Shown: positions 8,070 through 16,541 of the stretch, in pieces
Layout: every line of letters starts with the position of its first letter
Position numbering within the stretch: position 1 is the first letter of the stretch
Assembly: GCF_900119895.1 (NCBI RefSeq)
Contig: NZ_FQLR01000004.1
Location: 1,530,017 to 1,594,016 of the forward strand
Direction: 5' to 3'
Length of the DNA: 64,000 nucleotides
Source of the DNA: Collinsella phocaeensis
GTDB lineage: Bacteria > Actinomycetota > Coriobacteriia > Coriobacteriales > Coriobacteriaceae
Notes under the pieces: model-generated
Database searches by the model: none
Told to the model about the DNA's origin: nothing
The model's input: the letters and a program-made list of their open reading frames with translations, nothing else
Program-made: the position numbers and the translations under genes

Positions 8070-10900
8070 ACGCCATGGACACCCCGAACGACCGCATCGA
8101 CGGCGCCCCGGCCTCCCTCGACGGCTCCACCCGGCACCCCGAAGGCGCCTTCGGCACGACCGGCCAGGAAAGCGGACAGGGCGAGCCCCGGACGCCGAGC
8201 TTCCTTACGCGCGACGTCGCCTGGTGGGAGGTCAGCGAACCGCAGAACCTCAACACGCCCGCGTTCCGGCGGGGCATCGTCCGGACCATCCGGGGCAGCA
8301 AGAAGCGCTTCCTCTCCATCGCCGTGATCGTGATGCTCGGCACCACGATGCTCATCGGCCTCAACGCCGGCTGCGAGGACCTGCGCGACTCCGCGGACGT
8401 CTACTTCGACCGCCAGAACCTCTACGACATCTCCGTCCAGTCGACGCTCGGCCTCACGGGAGACGACCTCGAGGCAGTCCGCGACGTCGAGGGCGTCGAG
8501 GTCGCCGAGGGAATCTACAGCGAGACCGCCTACACCACGCTCGGTTCGCAACGCGAGCGCGTCGAGGTCACGTCCCTATCCAAGGAGGACATCGACCAGC
8601 CCGTCCTCGTCGAAGGCGACCTGCCCGAGGCGAACGACGAGGTCGCCGTCACGCAGAAGTACCTCAACGACGCGGGCAAGCGCATCGGCGACACGGTGAC
8701 CTTCTCGGCGCGCGGCGGCTCCAACCCTGACGCCGCGGAAGTGTTTCTCCAACAGGAGTACACCATCACGGGCGTGGTGAAAGACCCCATCGACATCTTG
8801 GCGGAAACCACGACCAACGCCTTCCGCGCCACGGCGAGCTCCGATTACGGCTTCTACGTCACGAAGGGCGCGACGGCGCAGGACGTCTACACCGCCATCC
8901 GCGTGCGCGTGGCGGGCGCAGAGGACAAGGACTGCTACACGCGCGCCTACACCGACCTTGTGGACGCGGTCGCCCAGGATATCGAGGCCATGCGCGACGA
9001 GCGCGAGGAGGCGCGCGAGCACGAGCTCACCGTCGAGGCGGCCGAGCAGATCGATGCGCTCGAGCGGGGCGCTGAGGTCTCCTTCCAGATGGAGGAGGAC
9101 CGTATCGCGCGCATGCCGGCAGGATCCGCAGAGCGCATCGAAGCAGAAGCCGAGCTCGCTCGCCAGCGCGAGCAGGTGGCCGCGCAGGCGGCCGATGCCC
9201 GCGAGCAGATCGCCGGCGTAGAGGGCGCCACCTGGTACATCCAGGACCGCACGAGCATCTCGAGCTTCGCGAGCGTGGATTCCGACACGTCCTCGATCGA
9301 ATCCATCGCGACGATCTTCCCGCTCATCTTCTTCGTGGTCGCCGTCCTCATCAGCCTCACCACCGCCACGCGCATGGTCGAGGAGGAGCGCACGCTCATA
9401 GGCCTGTACAAGGCGCTCGGCTACGCGCGGCGGCGCATCCTGTCCAAGTACGTGCGCTACGTGCTGTACGCCTGCCTCGCGGGCGGTGCCGTCGGCTGCC
9501 TTCTGGGCTTCGTCGCCCTGCCGGAGTTCCTGTTCACGGTGTTCCGCGCCATGTACGACCTGCCTGCCTGGAACCTCGGCTTCGACGGATTGCGCGCCCT
9601 GTTCGCCGTGGGGCTGTTCGCCGCCGGCACCGTGGGCGCGACCGTGCTCGCATGCCGCCAGGAACTCGCCGAGACGCCCGCGTCGCTCATGCGCCCCCGC
9701 GCACCGCGCACGGGCGCACGCATCCTGCTCGAGCGCATCCGCCCGATCTGGCGTCACCTGGGCTTCCTCAACAAGGTGACCGCGCGAAACCTGTTCCGCT
9801 ACAAGAAGCGCGCCCTCATGACCATCATCGGCGTCGCCGGCTGCACCGCGCTCGTCATCTGCGGCTTCGGCATACGCGACACGGTCACCTCGCTTTCCGC
9901 CAAGCAGTACGGATCGGTCACCAAGGCGGACCTCACCGCCGTGTCCACCCCCGCCGATTTCGCAAGCGCCCGCGAGACGCTGCACGAACGCGCCGAGGGC
10001 GAGGGGCTCACGATCGAAAGCGAGCTTCCGGTCTACATCGACAGCGTGACCCTCGAGCACGGCGACGCATCCGAGACGGTGCAGCTCATCGCCGTCGACG
10101 ACGCGCGGGCAGACGAGCTTTCCGACTACATCGGCACCGTCGACGAGGGCGGAACCGGGCTCTCCGTGTCGGACGGCGCCCTCATCACCAAAAACGCGGC
10201 GCAGGTGCTCGGCTTCGGTGCGGGCGACACGGTCCGCATGCAGGACTCCGCGCTGGATGCCGGCGATGTGCAGGTCGCCGGCATCCCCGTCGCCTACCTG
10301 GGCAACACGGTCATGCTCACCAAGACCGCCTACCGCGATGCTTTCGGCAAGGACGCTCCCGACAACGCCCTGCTGGCCGACCTTTCGGGAAACCCCTCCC
10401 TGCAGATTGCGCTCGGGGAGGCCTCCGCGGACGACGGCTGGCTTTCCGTCACGAGCACGCGCGCGCTCGAACGCGACTTCGAGAAGAACTTCACCGTCGT
10501 CAACTCCGTCGTGGCGCTCATCACCGTGATGGCGGCTGCCCTTTCGTTCGTCGTGGTGTTCACCCTTTCCAGCACCAACATCTCGGAACGCGAGCGCGAG
10601 CTTGCCACCATCAAGGTGCTCGGCTTCCGCGCCGGCGAGGTCCACACGTACGTGAACAAGGAGACGCTCATCCTCACGGCCATCGGCGCGCTGGCGGGCG
10701 TGCCGCTCGGGGCCGTCCTCGCCGAGAGCTTCACCTACATCCTGCAGCTCCCCTCGCTCTACTTCGACGTGCAGGTCGAGCCGCTCACCTACGTGTACGC
10801 CGTCGCGCTCGCCTTCGCCTTCACGATCATCGTCAACCTGGCCACCAACCGCTCGCTCGACCGCATAGACATGGTCGGCGCACTCAAGAGCGCCGAATAG
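8063..10900 (+). CDS. Large ABC transporter permease with two FtsX domains
   Basis: A 945-residue membrane protein partnering the preceding ATPase. A first membrane helix (IAVIVMLGTTMLIGL) is followed by a long extracytoplasmic region, a charged coiled-coil-like stretch near residues 315-395 (REEAREHELTVEAAEQ), then three helices of an FtsX domain. A second helix-domain-three-helix unit follows and ends in LDRIDMVGALKSAE. The start at 8063 overlaps the ATPase stop; the in-frame ATG at 8075 is a credible alternative. The coiled-coil insert resembles large Gram-positive exporters, but no substrate can be assigned. Confidence 0.85.
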   Translation: MVDAMDTPNDRIDGAPASLDGSTRHPEGAFGTTGQESGQGEPRTPSFLTRDVAWWEVSEPQNLNTPAFRRGIVRTIRGSKKRFLSIAVIVMLGTTMLIGLNAGCEDLRDSADVYFDRQNLYDISVQSTLGLTGDDLEAVRDVEGVEVAEGIYSETAYTTLGSQRERVEVTSLSKEDIDQPVLVEGDLPEANDEVAVTQKYLNDAGKRIGDTVTFSARGGSNPDAAEVFLQQEYTITGVVKDPIDILAETTTNAFRATASSDYGFYVTKGATAQDVYTAIRVRVAGAEDKDCYTRAYTDLVDAVAQDIEAMRDEREEAREHELTVEAAEQIDALERGAEVSFQMEEDRIARMPAGSAERIEAEAELARQREQVAAQAADAREQIAGVEGATWYIQDRTSISSFASVDSDTSSIESIATIFPLIFFVVAVLISLTTATRMVEEERTLIGLYKALGYARRRILSKYVRYVLYACLAGGAVGCLLGFVALPEFLFTVFRAMYDLPAWNLGFDGLRALFAVGLFAAGTVGATVLACRQELAETPASLMRPRAPRTGARILLERIRPIWRHLGFLNKVTARNLFRYKKRALMTIIGVAGCTALVICGFGIRDTVTSLSAKQYGSVTKADLTAVSTPADFASARETLHERAEGEGLTIESELPVYIDSVTLEHGDASETVQLIAVDDARADELSDYIGTVDEGGTGLSVSDGALITKNAAQVLGFGAGDTVRMQDSALDAGDVQVAGIPVAYLGNTVMLTKTAYRDAFGKDAPDNALLADLSGNPSLQIALGEASADDGWLSVTSTRALERDFEKNFTVVNSVVALITVMAAALSFVVVFTLSSTNISERERELATIKVLGFRAGEVHTYVNKETLILTAIGALAGVPLGAVLAESFTYILQLPSLYFDVQVEPLTYVYAVALAFAFTIIVNLATNRSLDRIDMVGALKSAE

Positions 10901-10903
10901 CCC

Positions 10904-11665
10904 ATGGAAGACGCGATGACGGCCGGTGCGCACACCGCCTCGAAGGCGGAACGCGACCTCACCCTGGTGCTGCCCGCCTACAACGAGGAGCGCGACCTCG
11001 AGCGCGGCTGCCTGCTCGCGCTGGACGCCCTGCGCGCCCTCGCCAGCGAGCGCCCGGGCATGCGCTGGCTGCTCGTCGTGGCGAGCAACGGATCCACCGA
11101 CGCCACCCCGCGCATCGCCGAGCGCCTCGAGCGGCGCTACCCCGGCGAGGTGCGGGCGCTCGTCATCGAGCGGGCCGGCCGCGGCGGCGCGCTCAAGCGG
11201 GCATGGAAGACCTTCCCGGCACACGTCCTCGCCTACTCCGACGTCGACCTCTCCTGCGACATCGCGCAGCTGGGCGCACTCGTGGACCCCGTGCTGGAGG
11301 GACGGACCGACATCGCGTTCGGCTCGCGTCTCGCCCCGGGCGCCCGCACGCAGCGCCGCGCGGGGCGCGAGGCCATCTCGCGCATCTACAACGCACTGCT
11401 CCAGCGCTATCTGCACGTGGGGTTCCGCGATGCGCAATGCGGCTTCAAGGCCGTGAGCGCCCGCGTCGCGCGCAAGGTCGTGCCCGCCGTCGCCGACGAC
11501 GGGTGGTTTTTCGACACCGAGCTGCTCGTGCGTGCCGAGCGGTCCGGCCTGCGCCTGCACGAGCTGCCCGCGCGCTGGCGCGAGGACCCGCGCAGCAGCG
11601 TGCGCATCCTGCGGACCGCGCTCGCCGACCTGGCCGGCATGCGACGCCTGCGCAGCGAGCTGTAG
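10904..11665 (+). CDS. Family 2 glycosyltransferase, dolichyl-phosphate sugar synthase-like
   Basis: A 253-residue GT-A fold enzyme starting three bases after the permease stop, so clearly in its operon. The nucleotide-sugar region (LVLPAYNEERDLERG) and the metal-binding DVDLSCD fit the family. The overall pattern (RGGALKRAWK, GFRDAQCGFKA) resembles enzymes that load a sugar onto a polyprenyl phosphate. No transmembrane segment is visible. Co-transcription with an FtsX-type exporter hints at an envelope glycan or glycolipid role; that is inference. Confidence 0.82.
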   Translation: MEDAMTAGAHTASKAERDLTLVLPAYNEERDLERGCLLALDALRALASERPGMRWLLVVASNGSTDATPRIAERLERRYPGEVRALVIERAGRGGALKRAWKTFPAHVLAYSDVDLSCDIAQLGALVDPVLEGRTDIAFGSRLAPGARTQRRAGREAISRIYNALLQRYLHVGFRDAQCGFKAVSARVARKVVPAVADDGWFFDTELLVRAERSGLRLHELPARWREDPRSSVRILRTALADLAGMRRLRSEL

Positions 11666-11748
11666 GACATGGGCGCGTCGTCAGCGCTCTACCCAACACG
11701 CCTCGGCGCGAACCTCGCCTTTGGATCCGTCACGATAGGAATCGGACA

Positions 11749-12435
11749 TCATCCACGCGCATCGCCACACGACAGCCTGCGCGCCCGCTCAATAAAGAAC
11801 TCAGGGTTGATCTCGCCACCCGCGGTCTCACGGCATGCAACGGAGCATTGGACGCCCAAACCGGCCAAGTCCCCAGTGCCGCAGCGGTCGATTGCGCCTC
11901 GGACAACGTCGTCAAACGCGTCCACATCGCATGGGACTGGAACCCCGCCCCCCAAGGTGCGCAGCAACCCGTCCGCCGGCAGACTGCGCCACAGGCTCCC
12001 ATGGCCAACGATATCGACGCCCTCCGCCGAACGCACGGCGTCATCGAAGGCCTCGATACCCAAATCGCCTCGATGGATCAGACCGCATCGATCCACATCT
12101 ACGGCAACGACGCTCGCGGCCGGAGAGACCATGGCGCAGAGCGCATACTCCCCCATTACCTCGTAGGGAGCAGAGCCGCGCCAAACCCTGATGGCGCGAG
12201 CGCGCGCCACCTGGTCGCAAAACGATTCCCATGCACAAACGAAATCGTCGGGCAGCTCGATGCCCATGGACTGCAGGGCAGCGCATCTGCCGGCGGCGGT
12301 CCAATCGGAAAGAACGCCGAGCGTAAGGTCCTCATGCCATACGGCCACAGCCCCGACCGGCGCCCCGCACGCCCTGCACATATGCAGACATGCGGAGACG
12401 CTCGAATCGAAGCAGACTTCCAACGATGCAGTCAT
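11749..12435 (-). CDS. DUF1835-like hypothetical protein
   Basis: A 228-residue protein with a GGAGGAC site before its ATG. The N-terminal pattern (LEVCFDSSVSACL, then VAVWHEDLTLGVLSD) and the mid-region AIRVWRGSAPYEVMGEYAL resemble DUF1835/DUF3658 proteins. Those families have no settled function. This match is from memory and is tentative. Codon use is less GC-skewed than in neighbouring genes and Cys is frequent (12 residues). It is the distal gene after the DegV gene on the same strand, 109 bases downstream, so co-transcription is possible. Confidence 0.6.
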   Translation of the reverse strand: MTASLEVCFDSSVSACLHMCRACGAPVGAVAVWHEDLTLGVLSDWTAAGRCAALQSMGIELPDDFVCAWESFCDQVARARAIRVWRGSAPYEVMGEYALCAMVSPAASVVAVDVDRCGLIHRGDLGIEAFDDAVRSAEGVDIVGHGSLWRSLPADGLLRTLGGGVPVPCDVDAFDDVVRGAIDRCGTGDLAGLGVQCSVACRETAGGEINPEFFIERARRLSCGDARG

Positions 12436-12544
12436 ACGTCCTCCCCGGCTGCCCAGCCCATGTCGGCACCAGCCATCGAAAGCAAGCATGGACCACGTGG
12501 CACCCATCGAAACCGATACACATCGCACAGGGCCGACGCGTCCC

Positions 12545-13405
12545 CTACGCCCGCTTGAGCAGGATCGCGCCGAAGGCGGTAGGGCCGCAATGGCTGGAGA
12601 TGACGCCACCCACCTGGGTCCACGTGACATCCTCGAAGCCCAGCTCGCGCGCATAGGCGGCCATGTCGTGGCGCAGCTCGTCGGACAGGCCCACGGAGTA
12701 GGCCAGGCCCACCCAGGAGTAATCGATATCGCCGTGCGAGACCATGTGGTCGAGGAACGCCTTGGACGCCTTGAGCATCGAACCGCGAAACTTCTTGGTC
12801 GCCACGAAGGTGCCGCCGGTCACCTCGATGCACGGCTTGATCTTGAGCAGGTGCGCACCAAGAAACGCCATGTTCGACAGGCGGCCCCCGGCCTTGAGGA
12901 AGGCGAGGTCCGTGGGCACGAAGCCCAGCAGGACGCGCTCGGAGGCGCGCTCGGCGAACGTGAGGACCTCCTCCACTGTGGCATCCGGGTTGGCCTCGAT
13001 GAACTTGGCCGTCTCCTGCGCGATCCAGGATTGCCCCACCGACACGAACTTGGTGTCGATCGAATGCACGTAGTCGCGGCCCTCGGCGGCGATGAGCGCG
13101 GATTGATAGGAGCACGTGGTGGCGGCGGAGTACGCGAGGTGGATGATCTGCGCCCCGGGCTGCTCGGCGTGGATACGGTCGAAGACGTCGGCGAAGTCCG
13201 CCGGCGAGCACCCGCTCGTCTTGGGCAGGACGCCCATCTCGTTGCAGCGGGAATAGATCTCCAGCGGCGAGATGGAACCGTCGTCGAGGACCTCGTCCCC
13301 GATGGTGACGTGCATGGGGACGCGCACGATGCCGTATCGCTCGCACAGGTCGGGAGTAACGTCCGAACCCGATTCGACCACGATCACGTACTGTGCCACT
13401 ACCAT
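12545..13405 (-). CDS. DegV family fatty-acid-binding protein
   Basis: A 286-residue DegV-fold protein. Family hallmarks are the N-terminal ESGSDVTPDLCERYGI, the TSGCSPADF segment, and the C-terminal GGVISSHCGPTAFGAILL. In Gram-positive bacteria the fatty acid kinase FakA uses such FakB-type proteins to present bound fatty acid for phosphorylation. No fakA is in the window. ATG 13405 is chosen, but the ribosome binding site is weak and a slightly longer form from a TTG at 13414 cannot be excluded. A hairpin with a T-tract lies in its leader. Confidence 0.87.
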   Translation of the reverse strand: MVVAQYVIVVESGSDVTPDLCERYGIVRVPMHVTIGDEVLDDGSISPLEIYSRCNEMGVLPKTSGCSPADFADVFDRIHAEQPGAQIIHLAYSAATTCSYQSALIAAEGRDYVHSIDTKFVSVGQSWIAQETAKFIEANPDATVEEVLTFAERASERVLLGFVPTDLAFLKAGGRLSNMAFLGAHLLKIKPCIEVTGGTFVATKKFRGSMLKASKAFLDHMVSHGDIDYSWVGLAYSVGLSDELRHDMAAYARELGFEDVTWTQVGGVISSHCGPTAFGAILLKRA

Positions 13406-13444
13406 CACGACCAATCTGGAATCAAGGCGCGCAGCGCCGAGGTG

Positions 13445-13474
13445 AAAAAGCGGGCCTCAGATCTCGCGCCCGCT
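13445..13474 (-). promoter_or_regulatory. Terminator-like hairpin in the degV-family leader (possible attenuator)
   Basis: On the minus strand AGCGGGC and GCCCGCT enclose a 12-base loop and are followed by five T. A candidate -10 box (TACAAT, complement of 13485-13490) lies just upstream, so the hairpin would form right after transcription starts and about 40 bases before the DegV start. A terminator for asd already exists further upstream at 13564-13596, so this one is not needed for that. Confidence 0.5.
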
Positions 13475-13563
13475 AACTGGCATGATTGTACACACTTTTA
13501 CGTGATGTGTGGGATTACTCCACACCATCGCGCTCGATGCGGAAGAGAGCACGCCCCAGACAG

Positions 13564-13596
13564 AAAAGGCCCTTCCCGCCTGTAGCGGAAAGGGCC
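13564..13596 (-). terminator. Intrinsic terminator after asd
   Basis: On the minus strand a 12-bp stem with one mismatch (GGCCCTTTCCGC against GCGGGAAGGGCC) and a five-base loop is followed by TTTTC. It lies 57 bases past the asd stop. Confidence 0.8.
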
Positions 13597-13653
13597 GGAG
13601 GATGGATCGAACGGGTCCGATCGGTGCGCCGGGGCGGCGTGGGCCGCGGGCCG

Positions 13654-14679
13654 CTACTCGGTCAGCAGCTTGGCTATCTGGACGGCGTTGGTCGCCGCGC
13701 CCTTGCGGATCTGGTCACCGCAGCACCAGAAGGTGATGCCGCGCAGGGCCTCGGGGTTGGAGATGTCGCGGCGCACGCGGCCCACCCAGATGAGGTCCTG
13801 GTCGGACGTATCGAGCGGCATGGGCCAGCGGTCGTGCGCACTGGCGGCCTCGAGGTCGTCCACGAGCTTGACGCCCGGCGCGGCGGCGAGCGCCTCGCGG
13901 GCCCCATCGAGCGTGATGTCGCGCTCGAACTCCAGCGTCACGCTCTCGGAGTGGGAACGCGGCACGGGAACGCGGACACAGGTGCAGTTCACGCGCAGCT
14001 CCGGCAGGTGCATGATCTTGCGACCCTCGTTTTGCATCTTCATCTCCTCGGAGGTGAAGCCCTCGAACTTCTCGCCACCGATCTGCGGGATGAGGTTGCT
14101 CGCCAGCTGAGCGGTGAACGCGCGGGGCTCGGGCATCTCCTCGCCGCGGCCCATGGCGCCGATCTGCGCCTCGAGCTCCAGCATGCCCGGCATGCCGGCG
14201 CCGGAGGCGGCCTGGTAGGTGGAGACGATCATGCGCGTCACGCCGGCGAGCTTATGCAGCGGCCAGGTGGGAACGAGACCGATGATGGTAGCGCAGTTGG
14301 GGTTGGCGATGATGCCGTGATGGCCCTTGACGTCCTCAGCATTGATCTCGGGGATGACGAGCGGCACGTCCTCGTCCAGGCGGAAGGCGTGCGAGTTGTC
14401 CACCACCACGGCGCCGCGCTTGACGGCCTCCGGGTAGAGGGCCTTCGCGACATCATCCTCTGCGGCGCCGAGCACGATGTCCACGCCGTCGAACGCCTCG
14501 GGCACGGCCACCTCGACCGTGACGTCGCCCCAGGGCGTCGCGATGACCTTGCCCGCCGAGCGCGGGCTGGCCAGCAGCTTGAGCGCACCGACCGGGAAGT
14601 CCTGCTCCTTCAGGCATGCAAGCATCTGCGTGCCCACGGCACCCGTCGCGCCGACGATGGCGACTGTATACTGCTTCAT
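13654..14679 (-). CDS. asd: Aspartate-semialdehyde dehydrogenase
   Basis: A 341-residue enzyme reducing aspartyl phosphate to aspartate semialdehyde, the branch compound for lysine, threonine and methionine. The NADP-binding start VAIVGATGAVG and catalytic Cys129 in ANPNCATI are present. The usual Ser after Asn-Cys is Ala here. SGAGMPGMLELEAQ fits the family. It lies downstream of lysC on the same strand with 191 bases between, including a hairpin repeat, and ends at a clear terminator. Confidence 0.95.
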   Translation of the reverse strand: MKQYTVAIVGATGAVGTQMLACLKEQDFPVGALKLLASPRSAGKVIATPWGDVTVEVAVPEAFDGVDIVLGAAEDDVAKALYPEAVKRGAVVVDNSHAFRLDEDVPLVIPEINAEDVKGHHGIIANPNCATIIGLVPTWPLHKLAGVTRMIVSTYQAASGAGMPGMLELEAQIGAMGRGEEMPEPRAFTAQLASNLIPQIGGEKFEGFTSEEMKMQNEGRKIMHLPELRVNCTCVRVPVPRSHSESVTLEFERDITLDGAREALAAAPGVKLVDDLEAASAHDRWPMPLDTSDQDLIWVGRVRRDISNPEALRGITFWCCGDQIRKGAATNAVQIAKLLTE

Positions 14680-14800
14680 GGTTGTTCCCCCTTACGGGAC
14701 GCTGCACGAACTCCTCCGCGGACGATCCCGGCGGCTGGCGCATGCGAACGGATAGAAAACGAGTGGACGGCTGGCTTCAAGAACCCCGGCAGCCTCCAGA

Positions 14801-14833
14801 GCGTGCCATAAGGGACGCACCCTTATGGCACGC
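14801..14833. repeat. Hairpin repeat between lysC and asd
   Basis: A perfect 14-bp stem (GCGTGCCATAAGGG at 14801-14814, complement at 14820-14833) with a five-base loop ACGCA. It is the cleanest single member of the hairpin family. It lies after the lysC stop and before asd, where it could attenuate or stabilise the lysC-asd transcript. Confidence 0.7.
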
Positions 14834-14870
14834 CGGCCATGGCGCAGGCGGCCGGAGCGAGCGAGGCGGC

Positions 14871-16235
14871 TTAGAACGGCGCCGCCACCGGCTCGAGGTC
14901 CGACGTCCTCACGATGCCGCTCTCGTCGGAGAAGGCATGGTAGATGGTCTTGATGGCCAAATCGAAGTCCTTCTCCTCCACGCCGACGATGATGTTGATC
15001 TCGTCGCAGCCCTGGGTGATCATGCGGACGCTCACGCCCTCCTGGCCGAGCATGCCGAACAGGTGACCGGAGACGCCGGGACGCCCGCGCAGGTTGCGGC
15101 CGACGGTGGCGATAAGCGCCAGATCCTCGACGACCTCGATCTCGAGCGGCTCGACCTCTTTCTTGATGTCGGCGATCAGCGACCACAGGGAGTCCTTGAC
15201 GTCGGCGGCCTGGACGACCGCGGCGAACTGGTCGACGCCGGTGGGCATGTGCTCGACGGAGACGCCGTAGCGCTCGAAGACGGACAGCGCGCGGCGCATG
15301 AAGCCGATGCGGCTCTTGGTGCGGTCGCGCGAGACGTTGATGGCGATGAACCCGCGCTTGCCCGCGATGCCGGTGATGATGGGCTCGGAATCGCCTTCCT
15401 TCGCGGTCTCGGAGATGACGGTGCCGGGATCCTGGGGCGCGTTGGTGTTCTTGATGACCAGCGGGATGCCGGCGTCGCGCACGGGGAAGACAGCCTCCTC
15501 GTGCAGCACGGAGGCTCCCATGTAGGAGAGCTCGCGCAGCTCCTCGTAGGTGATGCGGGGGATGGGCTGCGCGCCCTCGACGATGCGGGGGTCGGCGGAC
15601 AAAAAGCCCGAGACGTCCGTCCAGTTCTCGTACAGGTCGGCTTCGAGGCACTGGGCCAGGATGGATCCGGAGATGTCGCCGCCGCCGCGGTCGAGCAGCT
15701 TGACCTGACCTTCCCGCGTCGCGCCGTAGAAGCCGGGCATCACGAAGCCGCCCTCGCGGGCGTTCTCGCGCACCAGCTCGGCAGTGCGCTTCATGGAGAG
15801 GGTGCCGTCGTGATGGAAGGCGACCATGTCGACGGCGTCGATGAACGGCAGGCCCAGGTACTCGGCCATGAGGCGGGCGGTGAAGTACTCGCCGCGGCTC
15901 ACGAGCTCCTCGGTGGTGTAGCCGCCCGAGCGGGCGCGCTCGGCGAAAGCGGCGAACTCCTCGCGAATGGGGTAGGAAAGACCGAGCTCGTCGGCGATGT
16001 CGAAATAACGTTGGCCGATGTCGGCGAGCAGATCCTCGCAAGACACATGGTAGTTGACGTGCGCATCGACCAGGTAGAGCAGGTCGGTCACCTTGGCGTC
16101 GCCGGAGAAGCGACGGCCGCACGCGGACACCACCACGAAACGGCGCGCGGGGTCCGCATCGACGATGGCCTTGATTTTCTTAAACTGCTCGGCGGATGCG
16201 ACGGACGAGCCGCCGAACTTTGCGATCTTGATCAT
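14871..16235 (-). CDS. lysC: Aspartate kinase
   Basis: A 454-residue enzyme for the first step of the aspartate family pathway. The kinase core starts at KFGGSS (residues 6-11) and includes DRGGGDISGSI. The C-terminal third carries tandem ACT-type regulatory sequence (GVSVEHMPTGVDQF, then LFGMLGQEGVSVRMI), implying feedback control by lysine and/or threonine. ATG 16235 is chosen because the family starts MIKIAKFGG. A GGAAGG lies rather far upstream, so an in-frame ATG at 16268 is possible. Divergent from thrC. Confidence 0.94.
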   Translation of the reverse strand: MIKIAKFGGSSVASAEQFKKIKAIVDADPARRFVVVSACGRRFSGDAKVTDLLYLVDAHVNYHVSCEDLLADIGQRYFDIADELGLSYPIREEFAAFAERARSGGYTTEELVSRGEYFTARLMAEYLGLPFIDAVDMVAFHHDGTLSMKRTAELVRENAREGGFVMPGFYGATREGQVKLLDRGGGDISGSILAQCLEADLYENWTDVSGFLSADPRIVEGAQPIPRITYEELRELSYMGASVLHEEAVFPVRDAGIPLVIKNTNAPQDPGTVISETAKEGDSEPIITGIAGKRGFIAINVSRDRTKSRIGFMRRALSVFERYGVSVEHMPTGVDQFAAVVQAADVKDSLWSLIADIKKEVEPLEIEVVEDLALIATVGRNLRGRPGVSGHLFGMLGQEGVSVRMITQGCDEINIIVGVEEKDFDLAIKTIYHAFSDESGIVRTSDLEPVAAPF

Positions 16236-16541
16236 GCGCGCTGCATACCTTCCCTGCGTATCGATCATCTGGCACTAGCCCGGCCCTGCGGGCGTGCGGC
16301 CCCACTCGAAAGCTGGCCCCGTGCAAGCCGGTCCGTTCCCGCAGGAGCCGCTTTAGTACGAGCAAGTGTACCTGAGGACGTGCGACGGGGCGCCGAGCAT
16401 GACGGCATTGTTTCGAAACCGAGAACATGCTGTGGACGCTGCTTGGACGGACAGGGCAAACACGCAGAGCGCACATTCGTCCACGGCGGCTCTGCTACGA
16501 TAAAGCAACGAATACCGCCTGCACCATGAGGAGCTGCCGAT
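16236..16541. promoter_or_regulatory. Divergent lysC/thrC intergenic region
   Basis: A 306-base gap between oppositely oriented amino-acid genes. A possible lysC -10 (TACACT, complement of 16365-16370) leaves a leader of about 125 bases. A possible thrC -10 (TACGAT) is at 16496-16501. No lysine riboswitch, T-box or threonine-rich leader peptide could be recognised. Confidence 0.4.

Noticed and set aside
8576..11560. Antisense open frame of nearly 1000 codons across the permease gene
   Set aside because: It mirrors a well-supported permease, has no motifs, and is rich in Gly/Arg/Val/His from GC-skewed codons.
16236..16541. Lysine riboswitch or T-box in the lysC/thrC gap
   Set aside because: The characteristic conserved loops were not found on either strand.
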